Assembly: GCA_030248135.1 (NCBI GenBank)
Contig: JASANC010001728.1
Coordinates: 1-64,000 of the forward strand
DNA from: Theristus sp. LFF4_11
Taxonomy: Eukaryota; Nematoda; Chromadorea; Monhysterida; Xyalidae
Length of the DNA: 64,000 bases
Direction: 5' to 3'
Both the position numbers and the translations under genes were made by a program. Of this stretch, positions 12,401 to 30,566 are shown piece by piece. The stretch's first letter is position 1. Each line of letters begins with the position of its first letter. Below the pieces are notes generated by a model. That model ran no database searches. It was not told where the DNA came from and saw nothing but the letters and a program-made list of their open reading frames with translations.

Positions 12401-13103
12401 CGACCAAATTTCGTCAGAGGTTTTCTGCAAAAAAATTATTAGCCATCAGAAAATCTCTGGAAGACGCTGGAATACGGCTGGAGTAGCGCGGTTTTCCAGC
12501 AATTAGACGCATCCCGCGGGCGGACATACCCCTGGTTGGGTGATCTGGGAAAGCAGTGGAAGCAACGCGCGCTTCTCATTTTCGAGATGCTGAAAATCAT
12601 TTCTACAACCAAATTCATCACTTTAAAGAACACTTGGCTTTAACTTAAACTTTGGCTTGCCTACTCATGGTGTCTTACACTTCTCTGGTATTATGCCGTG
12701 CACTGCAGAATAAAACTGAACTGAACTGAACTGAACCTTAAACAACATCGCTTCACTGGTAAGTCCACTCTGAATGTTGTCCAGACGCCGAATCAAGATC
12801 GGCACCGCAATAGCACAGGATGCCAAGGTCGTTGCGCTCAGAAGCACCGCAATGATGCCGATGATCAAGCCGTCGTCCACTGAAAACACGAAATCTTTCA
12901 ATATTTAAAACCTGCAGATGAAAATTGCGGGATTGTTTGGTTTGGCATACGAACGATGTATAGACTGAGACGTGGGTTCGAATAGCACTCAAGATTACAG
13001 ACACAAATTGCCACAAAAAAAACGCACAATACGACAGCCATCGACGTTTCTGCTCGGAATCGTAGCTGTACTCAGACGAGGCGGACGTCCAAATACGAAG
13101 CAT
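9421..13103 (-). CDS. Cuticle collagen, 14 exons, about 534 aa
   Basis: Exons (minus): 13103-13028, 12879-12737, 12589-12530, 12424-12274, 12032-11967, 11858-11807, 11454-11331, 11031-10959, 10874-10708, 10638-10575, 10490-10452, 10382-10206, 9912-9819, 9739-9421. All phases agree and total 1,605 nt. The N-terminus (EQKRRWLSY then DDGLIIGIIAVLLSATT) matches the nematode cuticle-collagen N domain, a signal-anchor before a processing site; RHKR at about residues 111-114 suits a subtilisin-like protease. Then come a His/Pro-rich stretch, the Cys motif CPSGPVG, a second VCPSGPAG, interrupted Gly-X-Y blocks, YCPCPGR, and a Gln/Pro-rich non-triple-helical tail. It would be secreted and cross-linked in the cuticle. 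C. elegans cuticle collagens are usually near 300 aa with few introns, so the length and 13 introns are notable. Retroposons lie in introns 1-2, 7 and 12. Confidence 0.9.
9980..10063. mobile_element. Solo end of a CCGTAAAG MITE
   Basis: This 84-bp segment in a collagen intron matches the inverted right end of the full element at 29865-30130: CCGTAAAGTCTTGCATATAA, then TTCCTCCCACTTATAAGAC and GTGGGCGGAGTGTCA. TA precedes the terminal CCGTA. Only one end is present. Confidence 0.75.
11598..11697 (+). mobile_element. tRNA-derived SINE, family 1, copy c (truncated)
   Basis: Only the tRNA-like head and start of the body remain: TGGCCTGAACGGTAGCGC, a B-box-like GGTGATCAATTCCCG, then GGGCGCTTAATGACA and an A-rich tail. 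The head is better preserved than in the other copies. It lies in a collagen intron. Confidence 0.7.
12651..12736 (+). mobile_element. Retroposon 3' end, tail family A (plus copy)
   Basis: Matches the reverse complement of 6026-6105 and ends in about four CTGAA repeats. Its last repeat directly abuts collagen exon 12879-12737, so on the minus strand the intron begins GTTCAGTTCAG, that is, inside the tail. Confidence 0.75.
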
Positions 13104-14313
13104 TTTCTTTGAAATTTAATATAACTTGCGTCTGCACCATCAAAAATTTGAAAGTATTTTAGAAACTAATAAACACAAGTTCTGTGAAGTGAATTATAAT
13201 TTTTAAAGTTTGAAACCCGACAGAAGAACAATTCTACTGGCCGCACAAACAAAAGAACCGACATATGTATGAGGTGACTGGACAGTGATTTGATAAAGAA
13301 TATGTGGGTACGTATTTTAAAACCAGTGACTTGTTTCCTCTGCACATTTTTATCTTTCTGGTCACCACGCGTATCAATCAAAAATCGCCAGCACGCGTGA
13401 GTGATGATGCTTTGCGCTGGCTGACCTGCTTGTTGTTGTGTGCACATTGAGTGACTCGATGTCTGTTTTAACGATGAATTTGTCCTCAATACATACGATG
13501 TGGTGATTTGTTTCGCCTGCAGTAAATATCCATGAGAGAGAAAAGTCGTTTACGTGTAGTATGATAAAAGGCTTGAAATTGTTTTATGATTAACAGTGAT
13601 ATGTTGGTTGCAGATATGTCATTTTGAAAAAAAGTATCAAACTATGTATGGATTGTCAGACCGTCATTGTTTATCTCTGCATTTCAAGAAGTTTCAAGAA
13701 GTACAAAAATTGTAAATTCGCTGCAAGATTGCATTTGATATAATGCCAAAATAATCTTTGTAAAGCGGATTTCATTTTTGCGGCTAAAAAATCATATATC
13801 GCGACCTGCACGAAATGACCCATTGAACATTGTTTTTATTATGCGCTTTCAGTTGAGAAAGTAATTTTGCGTAACATTATTACAATCTTTTTCAATTTCA
13901 CAAATGTAAACCGCTTTATCATATACAAGAAACATATTTGAGCAAGTCAAATCAATGGAAAAAAATCCGCGCAATGGTTTCGGAACGCGTATTTCCGAAA
14001 ATCAGGTGCACCGAAATTTATAGTTTTCTTTCAGCCACAAATGAACTGACTAAAATGAAATGGTAGGAAAAAATCTAAAACAAAACAAAACTAAGCAATA
14101 ACGAGAGCAAAAAACCAAAAATGAGCGCGACTATATGCAGTAGAAACAAAATAATACAATTATCTGCTCTGAAAGAACACAATAATGCTTGAACACTGAA
14201 ACTACGACGCAAACAAACATAGAATCCTGAATAGAGAATTCTTGACCGATGGTCATGGCACAAAAAGTATGCTCAAAAAAAGTTCCCCCCCCCCAATTCG
14301 TGCTCGATGCTGT
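13104..14313. other. Intergenic region, collagen promoter side
   Basis: AT-rich DNA between the collagen start and the DEG/ENaC stop, both on the minus strand. It must hold the collagen promoter and the channel 3' UTR. I see no additional gene. Confidence 0.45.
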
Positions 14314-20627
<6,314 letters not shown>

Positions 20628-20637
20628 CTGTGTGCAG

Positions 20638-20727
20638 GTGTTGAATGTGTTGAATGTGTTGAATGTGTTGAATGTGTTGAATGTGTTGAATGTGTTGAAT
20701 GTGTTGAATGTGTTGAATGTGTTGAAC
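20638..20727. repeat. 9-bp tandem repeat, about 10 copies
   Basis: TGTTGAATG repeated about ten times ending 10 bases upstream (in transcript sense) of the 3' splice site of channel exon 20627-20369. On the transcript it reads as CATTCAACA repeats and so forms part of the acceptor region. Confidence 0.95.
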
Positions 20728-20885
20728 TGATTTTATTTTCCGGCTAAAGTACACTACAGTTGATATGACACGCCCAAAAAATTTTCGATATATTACACAC
20801 GTCAAATCCCAATACGCCCGCCCGACTGGTTTCACGTGATGCAGTCTGTGCAGGCCTGACCCTGGATAATAACAAACGGTGTGCA

Positions 20886-21044
20886 GTCGAACGCTAAATT
20901 ACACGCAATTAGCTGGTCAGTTGGTGATCACGTGATCGCCAGGAGACACAGAAGCAGGACTGGAGGCTCCGCTTTCACAGAAATGCCCGCACAGAGAGCG
21001 TGATCACCAACCAATCAGCTGATTGCACATAATTTAGAGTCGAT
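20886..21044. mobile_element. Palindromic MITE, family B, copy 2
   Basis: Outer ends GTCGAACGCTAAATTAC and TAATTTAGAGTCGA, inner arm TTGGTGATCACG against CGTGATCACCAACCAATCAG. Divergent from the other two copies in the centre. Confidence 0.65.
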
Positions 21045-21400
21045 TGTAGTACCTGCATTGAGGTCTTCTTGCTGTCGGGCATTGCATACTATCTCAGATC
21101 TGATTTTCAGAATATTTTTAGCTCGTCAAATATACGCACAGCTCCTTGATTAAATCATGGTTGTCTTGTACGTCTGCGTTTTGTCGCCGAATGTTCTTTG
21201 TTTTCATTACAGGCGCTTTGAAATTATTTTATTTCCGGCATGAAACACTTTGAGACAGCATTTTTTCATGTGCGTTCAACAATCGCTGACGAACTGCTTT
21301 ATCTGAAACAACTGGTAGGATAAACGGACCGCCTGGAAATCCAAGAAAAATAAAATGACACATATCGAATGAAAAAATACACGAATATCGCTTAGGAGTT

Positions 21401-21565
21401 GTTAAGGCCCGTTCACACTGACGTTGACGTGTGTATGTACGGCACGGCACGTCACGTCACGTCACGTCAGGTCTTGTGTTTATTTATGCATACTACCGTT
21501 CATGGCGACGTGCCTGTGACGTGTGTCAACGTGCGTCTGCACATGTCAGTATGAGCAGCCTTAAC
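21401..21565. mobile_element. MITE with GTTAAGGCCCGTTCACACTG ends
   Basis: The left end GTTAAGGCCCGTTCACACTG pairs imperfectly with the right end, which reverse complemented reads GTTAAGGCTGCTCATACTG. The interior repeats CACGT/ACGTC motifs in both orientations, including four CACGT units at 21450-21471. No ORF. Ends of the form GGCCCGTTCACAC are common in non-autonomous DNA elements. Confidence 0.6.
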
Positions 21566-22709
21566 AAAAAAAGAAAAAAACAGTTAACAACCGGAAACGC
21601 GCGAGCTTTTCAAGATAATTCGCTATGCTTGCGACACATGGAACAGTGTGGCCCGTTTAGGAGCAGTTTCTTCACGGTTTCATAACTTGATTTTCATGTG
21701 CATACAGACGTAGATTCCAGAGTTTCGACCGAATTTTATATTTTGCGTGTTGCGCCAACACAAGGAAGCTGTGTTTCAGAGCAAAAGAAAACTGAGCAGA
21801 AACAAAAGAAAACTTTCATTGTGAATGTGTGTCGTGTGTGTGTGTGTGTGTGTGTGATCAATCAGAAACGACCGGAGTTTTACGGAAGAGACGGAGGAAA
21901 AAATGTGTGTGACCGAAAAATGCAAAATTTTGTTTCAAAATTTCACCATCGGCGCTGTGATGTGCAAAATGGAAGTCTCATGACACTGACAAAGTGCCGC
22001 AGAAAGAAACCAGAGCAGGAGCACACGCGGAAACGACACGCGCCACACAATCAAGCTCTTTGAAGTTCGGATCTTTGTGCATGTATATTCCGCGAAAAAA
22101 CTTTTTTTTGATAAAAATGTCAAAACGTGTGCAAAAATGATCGATGACCAAAAATAAGCTTTATACAAAGAGACTTTTTTCTGTTCTTGTTTCGGTTCGG
22201 ATGTGTTGGCGCCCCCTTGCGTTTTTCCATGCTTTTGTGGTTGTGTATGTCCCGCTTATGTATGCGTGTGATTGTGGAGAAGCTGCAGGGTATTTTTGCA
22301 GGGCGTTGCTGCAGAAAGAAGCTGACCAAGATATTGACCACGATTAGAAAAGGGATTTTTAGCATTTCATACGCCAGTATTTTGAGCAACGAAACGGTTA
22401 TCCTGAATTTACAAAAAACCAGCTTTGATAATCATGGTTTTTATCACGGAATTACTTAAGAGTGCTGAGTACAGAATTCATCAGATTAATGGTCTCGATT
22501 TCAAATTGTCTGCAACTGGGCAAAAATACCAATCTAAATACAAATATTGCACAAATTATATTTTGAAAATGTACTTGAATGAAGAAAGAACAATATTCTA
22601 TGCTCGTGCAACGGTGTGGTGCTGGTGCACCGCAGTGCACTTGCCGCTATACGATGCATGCAGCACCGAACATCGTTTTGCAGCATGGTACGCCACTGTG
22701 AAAATTTTA

Positions 22710-23110
22710 TATGGTGTGCCACCGAGTAAGTTTTATGGTACACCACAGTGTAACTTATATGGCACACCACAGTGTAAGTTATATGGTTATGGTACACTAC
22801 AGTATAAGTTAAATGGTACACTACAGTGCAAGTTATACAACACATTATATGGTACATCACAGTGTAAGTTATATGGTACACCTCAGTAAAAGTTATATGG
22901 TACACCACAATGTAAGTTATATAGTACACTATATGGTACACCACAGTATAAGTATAAGTTACTGTATATGGTATACAGTATCCTATATGGGGTACACCAT
23001 AGTAAAAGATCTATGAATGGTTATGGTACACCACAGCTTAAATTAGGTTCATGGTTTGGTACACCACAGTGTTACAGTACTCCACAGTATAAGTTATCAG
23101 TGCACCGCGG
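22710..23110. repeat. Minisatellite, unit about 24 bp
   Basis: Degenerate copies of GTAAGTTATATGGTACACCA with CAGT spacer repeat about 15 times. ORFs on both strands with repeated LYGTPQCK or TVVYHITY are products of the repeat. Confidence 0.9.
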
Positions 23111-26100
23111 TACACCACAGCGGCACACGGGTGCATTACAATCCACTGTCAGTATCAGACCCCATATGCGATCCCATGCGTAAAAAAGTTACTTCCAAAA
23201 TAAGCGCGGCACAATGTGCGTGCGTGCAGCGCAGTAACGCAAAATGGTATAAACCAATAATTCGCGAAAGTTTCGTCCGTTTTTAACGCACAGCTTGTTC
23301 ATATGGTTTTGTCTCTTTTTTTAGATTTTGCAGACTTTATTTTTTTGGAAAGTATACAAATGAGTGTGTTTGTGCCCATCGTACTATTTGTGTTTTTCTG
23401 TTTCAGCCCAAAAATACCCGAACTGCGCCACACACGCTTGAGTTTTTCAGTTACTGGAAATACCGGCACTTTTCATTAAATGCGTCGCCACAGAATTTCG
23501 GCAGACCCTGTGAGGAGGTGCGATAAAATGTTTTTTTGTGGTCGGTCGGGCGTGGGTGAGTATAATAAATTGGGAATGTTTACTGTTTTGAATGATTTTA
23601 TTGTGTATTTGTCGAGAGTTGAAGCAAATCTGGTGAAAAAATGAGCAATACGACGTTTGTCTTCCCACACCCGTGGAACGGAACGGTGGAACCAGGTAAA
23701 TCAGCTTCATTACGAAGTTCCCTAATTTCTTGCCCAACAGTCACAGAACCTTGGAAACCACCGAAACCGAGAATAACCTAAAGAACATTCAGCGGAATTC
23801 GAATGGTAGACCCAACCGTTTTTAATAAAAAACGATGAACAGCAACGAATAGCGAGTTTCCAAATAAAGTTTCTCTCCAGTTGGCCGGAACCTATTTACT
23901 GGTGGTTTAGTTTGCTTATTACGGCAGAAAAAACGAAACTTACTTTTTACTTATTTTATATTTTACTTGCCCCGGCCAGCCCTCGGTTACAGTGCGTGTC
24001 CGCTTTTGATTGGTATTCGGTTCTTCGGCACATTCTCGCAGTCGGGTTCCGCCATATAATTTTTAGCGCCGATGAAGATAACAGTAAAAAAGCGGTAATT
24101 TGCAAGAAATTGTGGAATCCCAGAGATTTTTGTGGGTGTGAAACTGGAACAATGACTTGCAGGGTTGGAACGGTTCAAATCCAAATATGCTCCGTAGAAC
24201 AGTTGCTAACTGTTTGGCATTTCGTGCAGTCTTTGGCCAATTTCGACGACTGTTACTGCGACTTACGTTTTGGGCGATTTCAGGTTAAGAGAACAAAAAG
24301 TTGCAGTGCAGTTTTGGTACGGTCTTTTCAGGTCAGCCACGGTTCGGTTTGGGATCGAATCCAAAATTTTCGGAAGCAAAATACTAATGTCAAGTTGTTC
24401 TAAACTTGGAAATTGTTGAATATTGATTACCCTTTTAGAAAAAAATGTTTTAGATGTTGAAAATCGGTGAAAAAAAGTTTATTGCGCTGATCGGCGGGTA
24501 AACGTCTAAAACACATCCAAAAAACATTTTTAGCTGAAAGTTTTGCGGTTTTCAGCGAGTTTATCGTGACACAAAGCGTTTTACGCTGTCAAAACTACTG
24601 TATGACAAATAAAACTGAATATTAAAACGACGCCAGTTCTGAAAAAAATACTGGTTTTGGATTTTCTTCGTTTAGCTTCGAGTTTCCAGAACATAAGCGA
24701 CCGGAAAAATATCAGCTGACTAAAGAAGTATAAGATTAAAATTTGAAAAACGGCGCCGCTGTACAGTTTTGGCATTTTGCGTCACAAATCGAACAACATC
24801 ATTTTGCCTCTGCCGTAGTGTGCATGTGAAATTATTGCACATAAACGCTCTTTGCAATTGAAACATGTACAACAATGAATGTCCTTTTGGAATATTTTAG
24901 CTCGCTTTGCCAAAGCAAAACAGAAAATATGGACATAAGCAATTGGTCACATAATATGTTATGGAAACAGCTTATTTTTCGCTGAATTTTGAACAAAATT
25001 AAAAATTTTAAAGCTTGAAATACCGTGTCTGCAGTATATTTTACTGCGCGACACTTGGCCATTTTTGTGAGAGCAGCATTTGCTTGCGAGACACAATTCA
25101 TATGTGAAAAGCTAAAATTGGCAAACATAAATAGTGCAACTGAAAAAATTGAGTCGAGAAGAAATGTGGTGTATTGATATGAAGAACATGTAAAACAAAC
25201 ATGGATATCACGCAAAAGAAGGCATACACCACAATAAGGGGATCCGTTGAAAATATGTGCGTGCGCTCATATACAAGTATTGCATCAATTTGGCAAAAAC
25301 AGCAAATTTGTAGCTGGCTTTGCCATTGGTTCACATATGAGAACAAGAAAATTTTTAAAAAGTCGTGTATATGCAACACTTTTTTGAATCCTGTCGTTGT
25401 GGTCGTTAAATGACCCAAATAACAGCATTTTTGGTGACATTCGAATACCTGTAATTTGTTTTCCTGTCTTTTAATGACGTTAGCATTATTTGCATTACAT
25501 TTCTTGCCCAGAGATATGCGGACATAGCTGAAGTTTTCAAGTAGTAAAATACAGCGCAGAAAAAAGTCAGAAACATTCCTCGTTTTGTGGTGGGTGCACG
25601 CCAAAATCACGGCAAAACAAACATATGGAAAAACAGAAAAACATGCAATAAGGTTACAAAATGCTTCTGCTATCGGCTCTTGTAATTTTTCAGCTTTCAT
25701 GACGATCCCGCGCATACATAATGGTACGAAAAGTTACCAATTTCGGTCCAATCAAATCTTTTTGAATTGTTGACAGGTTATTGTCCAAACTAAGCTTTTA
25801 ATTAAATAAATCTAGTGCACATTAGATCGTATCAAGACCCAACACGTTAGGCATACCGTAGCTCACGTTGTCAAATGGTTTCGTGCAGCAATGCTCGGTA
25901 TTTACTCACTTATCCAGTCGCGTGCCGGTCAAATTAGCGAATCATGCGGAGACGCCGGAATCATATTAGCTACGCTAGCTAGACGAAACACAAACGCAAA
26001 ACAATTGGCCTGCGAATAAAGTTGTGCGCTATACACAATCTTATACGCGGGATCTTTTCGCGCTGGCTTGTTTGGTTTGGTGCAGCAAATTGTCAGTCAA

Positions 26101-26476
26101 ACCGATGATGATGCCACCGCTACGTGCATGTGGGGTTTTTGTGAGATCCTGTCAACGCACACACAAAGCACGTCGCTGTCATCCGACGAATCAAAAGTTT
26201 TTTCCACTGCACTTGCAAAAAATGCATTTCTAATGCGCCTGAATTGAAAAAAAAAACAAATGGAAAAGCGCGCACGTCTCAGGCATGCCCGTCGTTAACG
26301 GGTCTATTACATTTTACGTATTATGTTTTTTTTGCTCCAGCGTCATTTAAGTTTATTAAGTCTATCACTTGAAATAGTTTTTCTCAGCAAAAACATGAGT
26401 TTGCCGGCTTCTTACGCACAAAAGCAGAAACCCACTTTCATGCAACGAACGAACGGCGATTTTAATCGTTCTTTTT

Positions 26477-26620
26477 AGCCAGGGCAAACCCAGAAAAGCG
26501 TACAGAAAGCCGTCGAGTAGGGCGGGGCGCTCATCGAGTCTTCTCTGTCATTAAGTGCCTGTTCGTCCTTAGGCGGTGCTCGAAACAATAGTCCACCACT
26601 ATGGCTGGCTACGAGGGGGT
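26477..26620 (-). mobile_element. tRNA-derived SINE, family 1, copy d
   Basis: On the minus strand it reads CCCTCGTAGCCAGCCATAG, GGCACTTAATGACAGAGAAG, CGCCCTACTCGACGG-like and CTGTACGCTTTTCTGGGT, matching the body of copies a and b. The head is more diverged, and the A-rich tail is short. Confidence 0.7.
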
Positions 26621-28622
26621 CATGTCGGTCAAAGACTGTTGGTCAAAAGTACCATGCCTTAAAAGCGAAAAGGAAGAAAGCTCGGTTGTGCATTGGCGTC
26701 ACCGCAGAACAATTCAATTAATCTACGACATATGGCGTGTCGTACATGTGTGCGCACATGTTCACGTCCACATGGCTCCAATCTTCGCGACATCTTTCCA
26801 ACACACATCACGCATGCTGCGATTCTGCGGTATAACGATTTGATTTTGTTATTTATACGGCGGCAGCTATGGTCAATTTAAAAAGAACCGCGCGCGCGTG
26901 TGTGTGTCGAAAGCCCGAAACCGAACCCCGCGAAAATTCGCGCATGTGCGTTCACAAAGTAGGATGAAAAACATGTGTATTGTACATGTATATCTAACAT
27001 AACTGCACATGAAATTGCACTATCGTTGTATGATATTGAAACATGTGTACATTGTACATGTACGAAATCAAAGATAACATGCGTATCAAAATTTCGAGCG
27101 CGTATAAGTCTCGTTATTCATAATCCAATATACAATAGAAATGCACGCCGCCTATCACGCGTAACGCCGTGCGAAAACACACACGAGTTTTCAATGATTT
27201 CTGAAACTATGCAACCAAAATCGTCTACATGGGAAGGGCAGTGTCAAATGTCGATTTTCCACGTGGTGAAGAACACATTCGGCTTGAGCAATTTGCTTGT
27301 TACAATATGGCCAAAAAAGATCGAAAATTTTTAAAGAATAACAAAAGAAAAGCATACTACAGTATGTATTCATGGAAGGTAAAACAGCAAAAACGCTTCC
27401 ACACACGGTGCTTTGTTTCTGGCGATATGTGTTTCTATTTTCGAAAACAAGTTGGGCTTTCCTGTGACAAAATCGTGACAAAGTATGATGTATGATGTCT
27501 GTATTTATGTTGAACTTCAAAATTGTGTGTTTTCAGAAATTTTCGATATCTCTCCACAGTGAGCGACTGGAATTATCAGATTTTTTTTCGAAACAAACAT
27601 GCTGATTGGCTGCTTAAAGGAAATTGGATTTAATTGCAGCAATTTGTTTTTACAGCAATTGCAGCAGCTTGTGTACGTAGGTAGATGCACCTGCTGATGC
27701 ACATAATGATCTAAATATACATCAGCACAAAACAGTCTGCTTAGCCAATGATCCAACCACCACGCTTTCAATTTTGACTGCGCTTCTTTGAGAATGTTAG
27801 CATGTACAATGCACGAGATTGTATGGGATGCATGGTCACAAAAAACGTTATGAAACATGAGAAAAATAAAAACGTCCAAAGAGATATTGTACCACGAAAA
27901 GATAACACTGAAAGTATCATATGGGGATTCTCAATTTACCCCGCAACTTTTGACGCTGCGCACTTGGCAAAAATCAACAACACGACTATCCGACCCCGCG
28001 CATTTTGTTGCCGTATTGCGTGCGAAAGAGAAAACGCTGCAGAAAACAAAAGCAGACCGTGGAATGCTGCAAATCTTGATATCAAAAACAGCCCATTGGT
28101 TTTCTTTTGGGAAATGGGGACATTTCAAACAGAAACAGGGATCTTTTTGGACTGCTTATTCTCAAAATACAAAAATCTCTACTGCGGAGAGAAGACTGCG
28201 ATACAGAAAAACGTGGGGCTAAATTTGCGCAGAGCAACTTTTTTCAAAACGTGAGAGACGTGACCCGATTATGGAGCCTCCAATATACGCAGAGGAACGG
28301 AGTTCATGTTACGGTTTTTCTTATTCAGCGTTTCGAAACGACAAAAAACTTTTTATAGGTCATCTGATGGGGTGAATCGCGCACTTTGGCGTTATTTGGA
28401 AAAGCTGGAGCTTTTGTTTTGCGTTTTGTTTTTGAAAAGCTGAACAATCTGCTGACGCTATGCATCTGAGTTGGCCAAGTGAGGCAAATACCGAAAATGA
28501 AAAATACCGAGAAAAAAGGTTTTGATTGCTTCGATTTCGTTTCGTTCGTGTTGTTGGTCAAAAAAAACTTGAAAACACCGAACTCGTAGAAGCACATGAT
28601 CGTGCAAATGCACCTGTTCGCG

Positions 28623-28750
28623 CACTTCTCGGTTTACATGCACAAACCCGTGCACTTCTCGGTTTACATGCACAAACCCGTGCACTTCTCGGTTTACATG
28701 CACAAACCCGTGCACTTCTCGGTTTACATGCACAAACCCGTGCACTTCGG
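28623..28750. repeat. 30-bp minisatellite, four exact copies
   Basis: GGTTTACATGCACAAACCCG plus TGCACTTCTC repeats four times without change (unit starts 28631, 28661, 28691, 28721). Because the unit is a multiple of three, both strands show repeated-decapeptide ORFs; I do not treat them as genes. Confidence 0.95.
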
Positions 28751-28759
28751 TAGTTTTTG

Positions 28760-29031
28760 CTACGGCGTGGCCGATTAAACACGGCAGCTTATTTCAGGGT
28801 GCAAGGAGAGTGTGAAATTTGAATGAAAAAGGCGTTCAGAAGCCCAATTGCAGGTCAAATTTGACGTGGTTCTTGAAATTATTGGGTATTCGTACAGTTC
28901 GGTTCATTCATTGAAATTTGAAACATACTCGATTGGTGAGTATCTTTAAAAAAGGCAACTCCTAGTGTGCGATTTATCTCGTCTTGATTGAGAAGGCAGG
29001 GACTGCCTTATTTATTCGGCCACACTGTACG
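28760..29031. mobile_element. MITE, family C, long copy
   Basis: Left end TACGGCGTGGCCGATTAAACA and right end CGGCCACACTGTA pair as short inverted repeats. CGGCAGCTTATTTCAGGGTG and GCAAGGAG are shared with 45048-45163. Starts directly after the 30-bp minisatellite. Confidence 0.6.
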
Positions 29032-29864
29032 GAAAAACAGGCTGTTTCTTCTGAAAACAATTGCAGACGCAGCCGTTTAGACAGAACGCGCGTTTCTGAA
29101 ACGTAGTTCCCAATTTTTGTGTTTTAAACTTGATTGGCTTAGCTTTGAAACACGTCTATAGCTTTGAAAAGTGTATTCGCATATTTCAATTTTGCTAATA
29201 CAAGTGTATCGTCTGGGGAATGAGCGCGAAACTCCTGAAAAAACTTAGGTTTGATGTATGTATGTTCGTATCCGAAATTCCCGCAGTATTGCATCGAAAT
29301 TATATCGAATGAATCATTCTCCAAAAAGGACAAAAGCTATTCAGCTGGCGACAATTCTTGGTACAGGCTTGAGCTTTCAAAAAAATTTTCCCTTGCATGT
29401 AACTTACATTGGTTTATTTTTTGGTGGAAACCATGAAATGTCTGTGGTTCGTACGCCGATCCTTGGCTCTGCGGCAGCAGCCATACTTGAAACCAAAATT
29501 GACCCTGTGCAGAACATACGGTGTAATTTAAAATTTATTTTCTCGCAAATGTTTTGAAGTTACATACATACTGTATGTTGCGCGAAACCTGAATGAGATT
29601 TTGTATGGTTGTTTGGGGCGGCGGGGCGCGGACTGCAGCACTGGTCATGCCAGTGGTTCAAATTCAAACACAGTCATTGAATTTGTTTCCCTGTTTTGCC
29701 GCCCTGGATGGCGGTGGGGCGTGTTTTGAAACTGTGCAAATTATCTGCTTATTTGTGTGCCTTTTTCCATTTCCGCAAAAACAGTTGTGGAGAAACAATT
29801 GATGTCGTTGAATTTTGAAAGTGCCAAACAATCGCATTACGATGTAAGTGTGCTGTACTGTACA

Positions 29865-30130
29865 TACCGTAAAGTCTTGCATATAAGGTCTCCTTATATA
29901 AATTTGAAAATCAAAAAATTCTGAAAAAAGTGGAATTTTGTGTGACAACCTTATAAGTGGGAGGAGGTCTTATAAAGCGAACATTAGGAATTCCGGGCCT
30001 TATAAACGGGGTGGGATTTCGACCAAGTTAAAAATTTGAATTTTTTGGTTTCCCGCCGTGTGACACTCCGCCCACTTTTGTGTGGGGGTCTTATAAGTGG
30101 GAGGAACCTTATATGCAAGACTTTACGGTA
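29865..30130. mobile_element. MITE with CCGTAAAG ends and TA flanks
   Basis: The ends are inverted copies: CCGTAAAGTCTTGCATATAA at the left and its complement, ending CTTTACGG, at the right, flanked on both sides by TA. The interior repeats CTTATAAGTGGGAGGA-type sequence and CCGCCCACTTTTGTG. TA flanks suggest a Tc1/mariner-type integration. No coding capacity. Confidence 0.8.
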
Positions 30131-30566
30131 TTATCGTTACAGGAAGACCGCGTGCACAAAAGTTTCACGCGTTGGGGAAAAGCCTGACACCAAACCAGAC
30201 GCATGACGTCATCCGACGTCTTTCGTCAGCTACCGTAACCCAATTTTGAATTCCCGCGGAATCTTGAAACGTTTTTCCTATCCCTGTGTGCAAAGGCATA
30301 GAGAACCGGGACCAAAATGAAAGATAATATGTGCATTGTACCTGTGCTGCGCGCACGTGCACTGCATTGTTGCTTACAAACTGTAAAAGTGTAATTGTTT
30401 TAAAATGCAACACTGTCCCCTGAAAAATTGTCTTCGATGTGGCGTTGTGTGATTCTTATGTGAACTGAACGAGTGAATACAAAAAGAAACATTCGGATGG
30501 AACTGAGCATATTTTCAAATGTTTTTAGACCGTGTGTGTTTACATTGTACGTGATTAATGTGTATA

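Noticed and set aside
22534..22944. Minus ORF with TVVYHITY-like repeats
   Set aside because: Product of the 24-bp minisatellite.
22710..23110. Possible CRISPR array
   Set aside because: Units are contiguous and degenerate without unique spacers, and the DNA is eukaryotic.
23912..24403. Plus-strand ORF of 163 codons
   Set aside because: Cys/Trp/Phe-rich, no signal for start context, no spliced partners and no family resemblance; most likely chance in a long gene-poor region.
25098..25715. Minus-strand ORF of 205 codons
   Set aside because: Hydrophobic and Phe/Cys-rich as expected for random AT-rich sequence; no motif or splice context supports it.
28458..28745. Minus ORF with VHVNREVHGF repeats
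   Set aside because: Product of the perfect 30-bp minisatellite; the flanking part has no recognisable domain.
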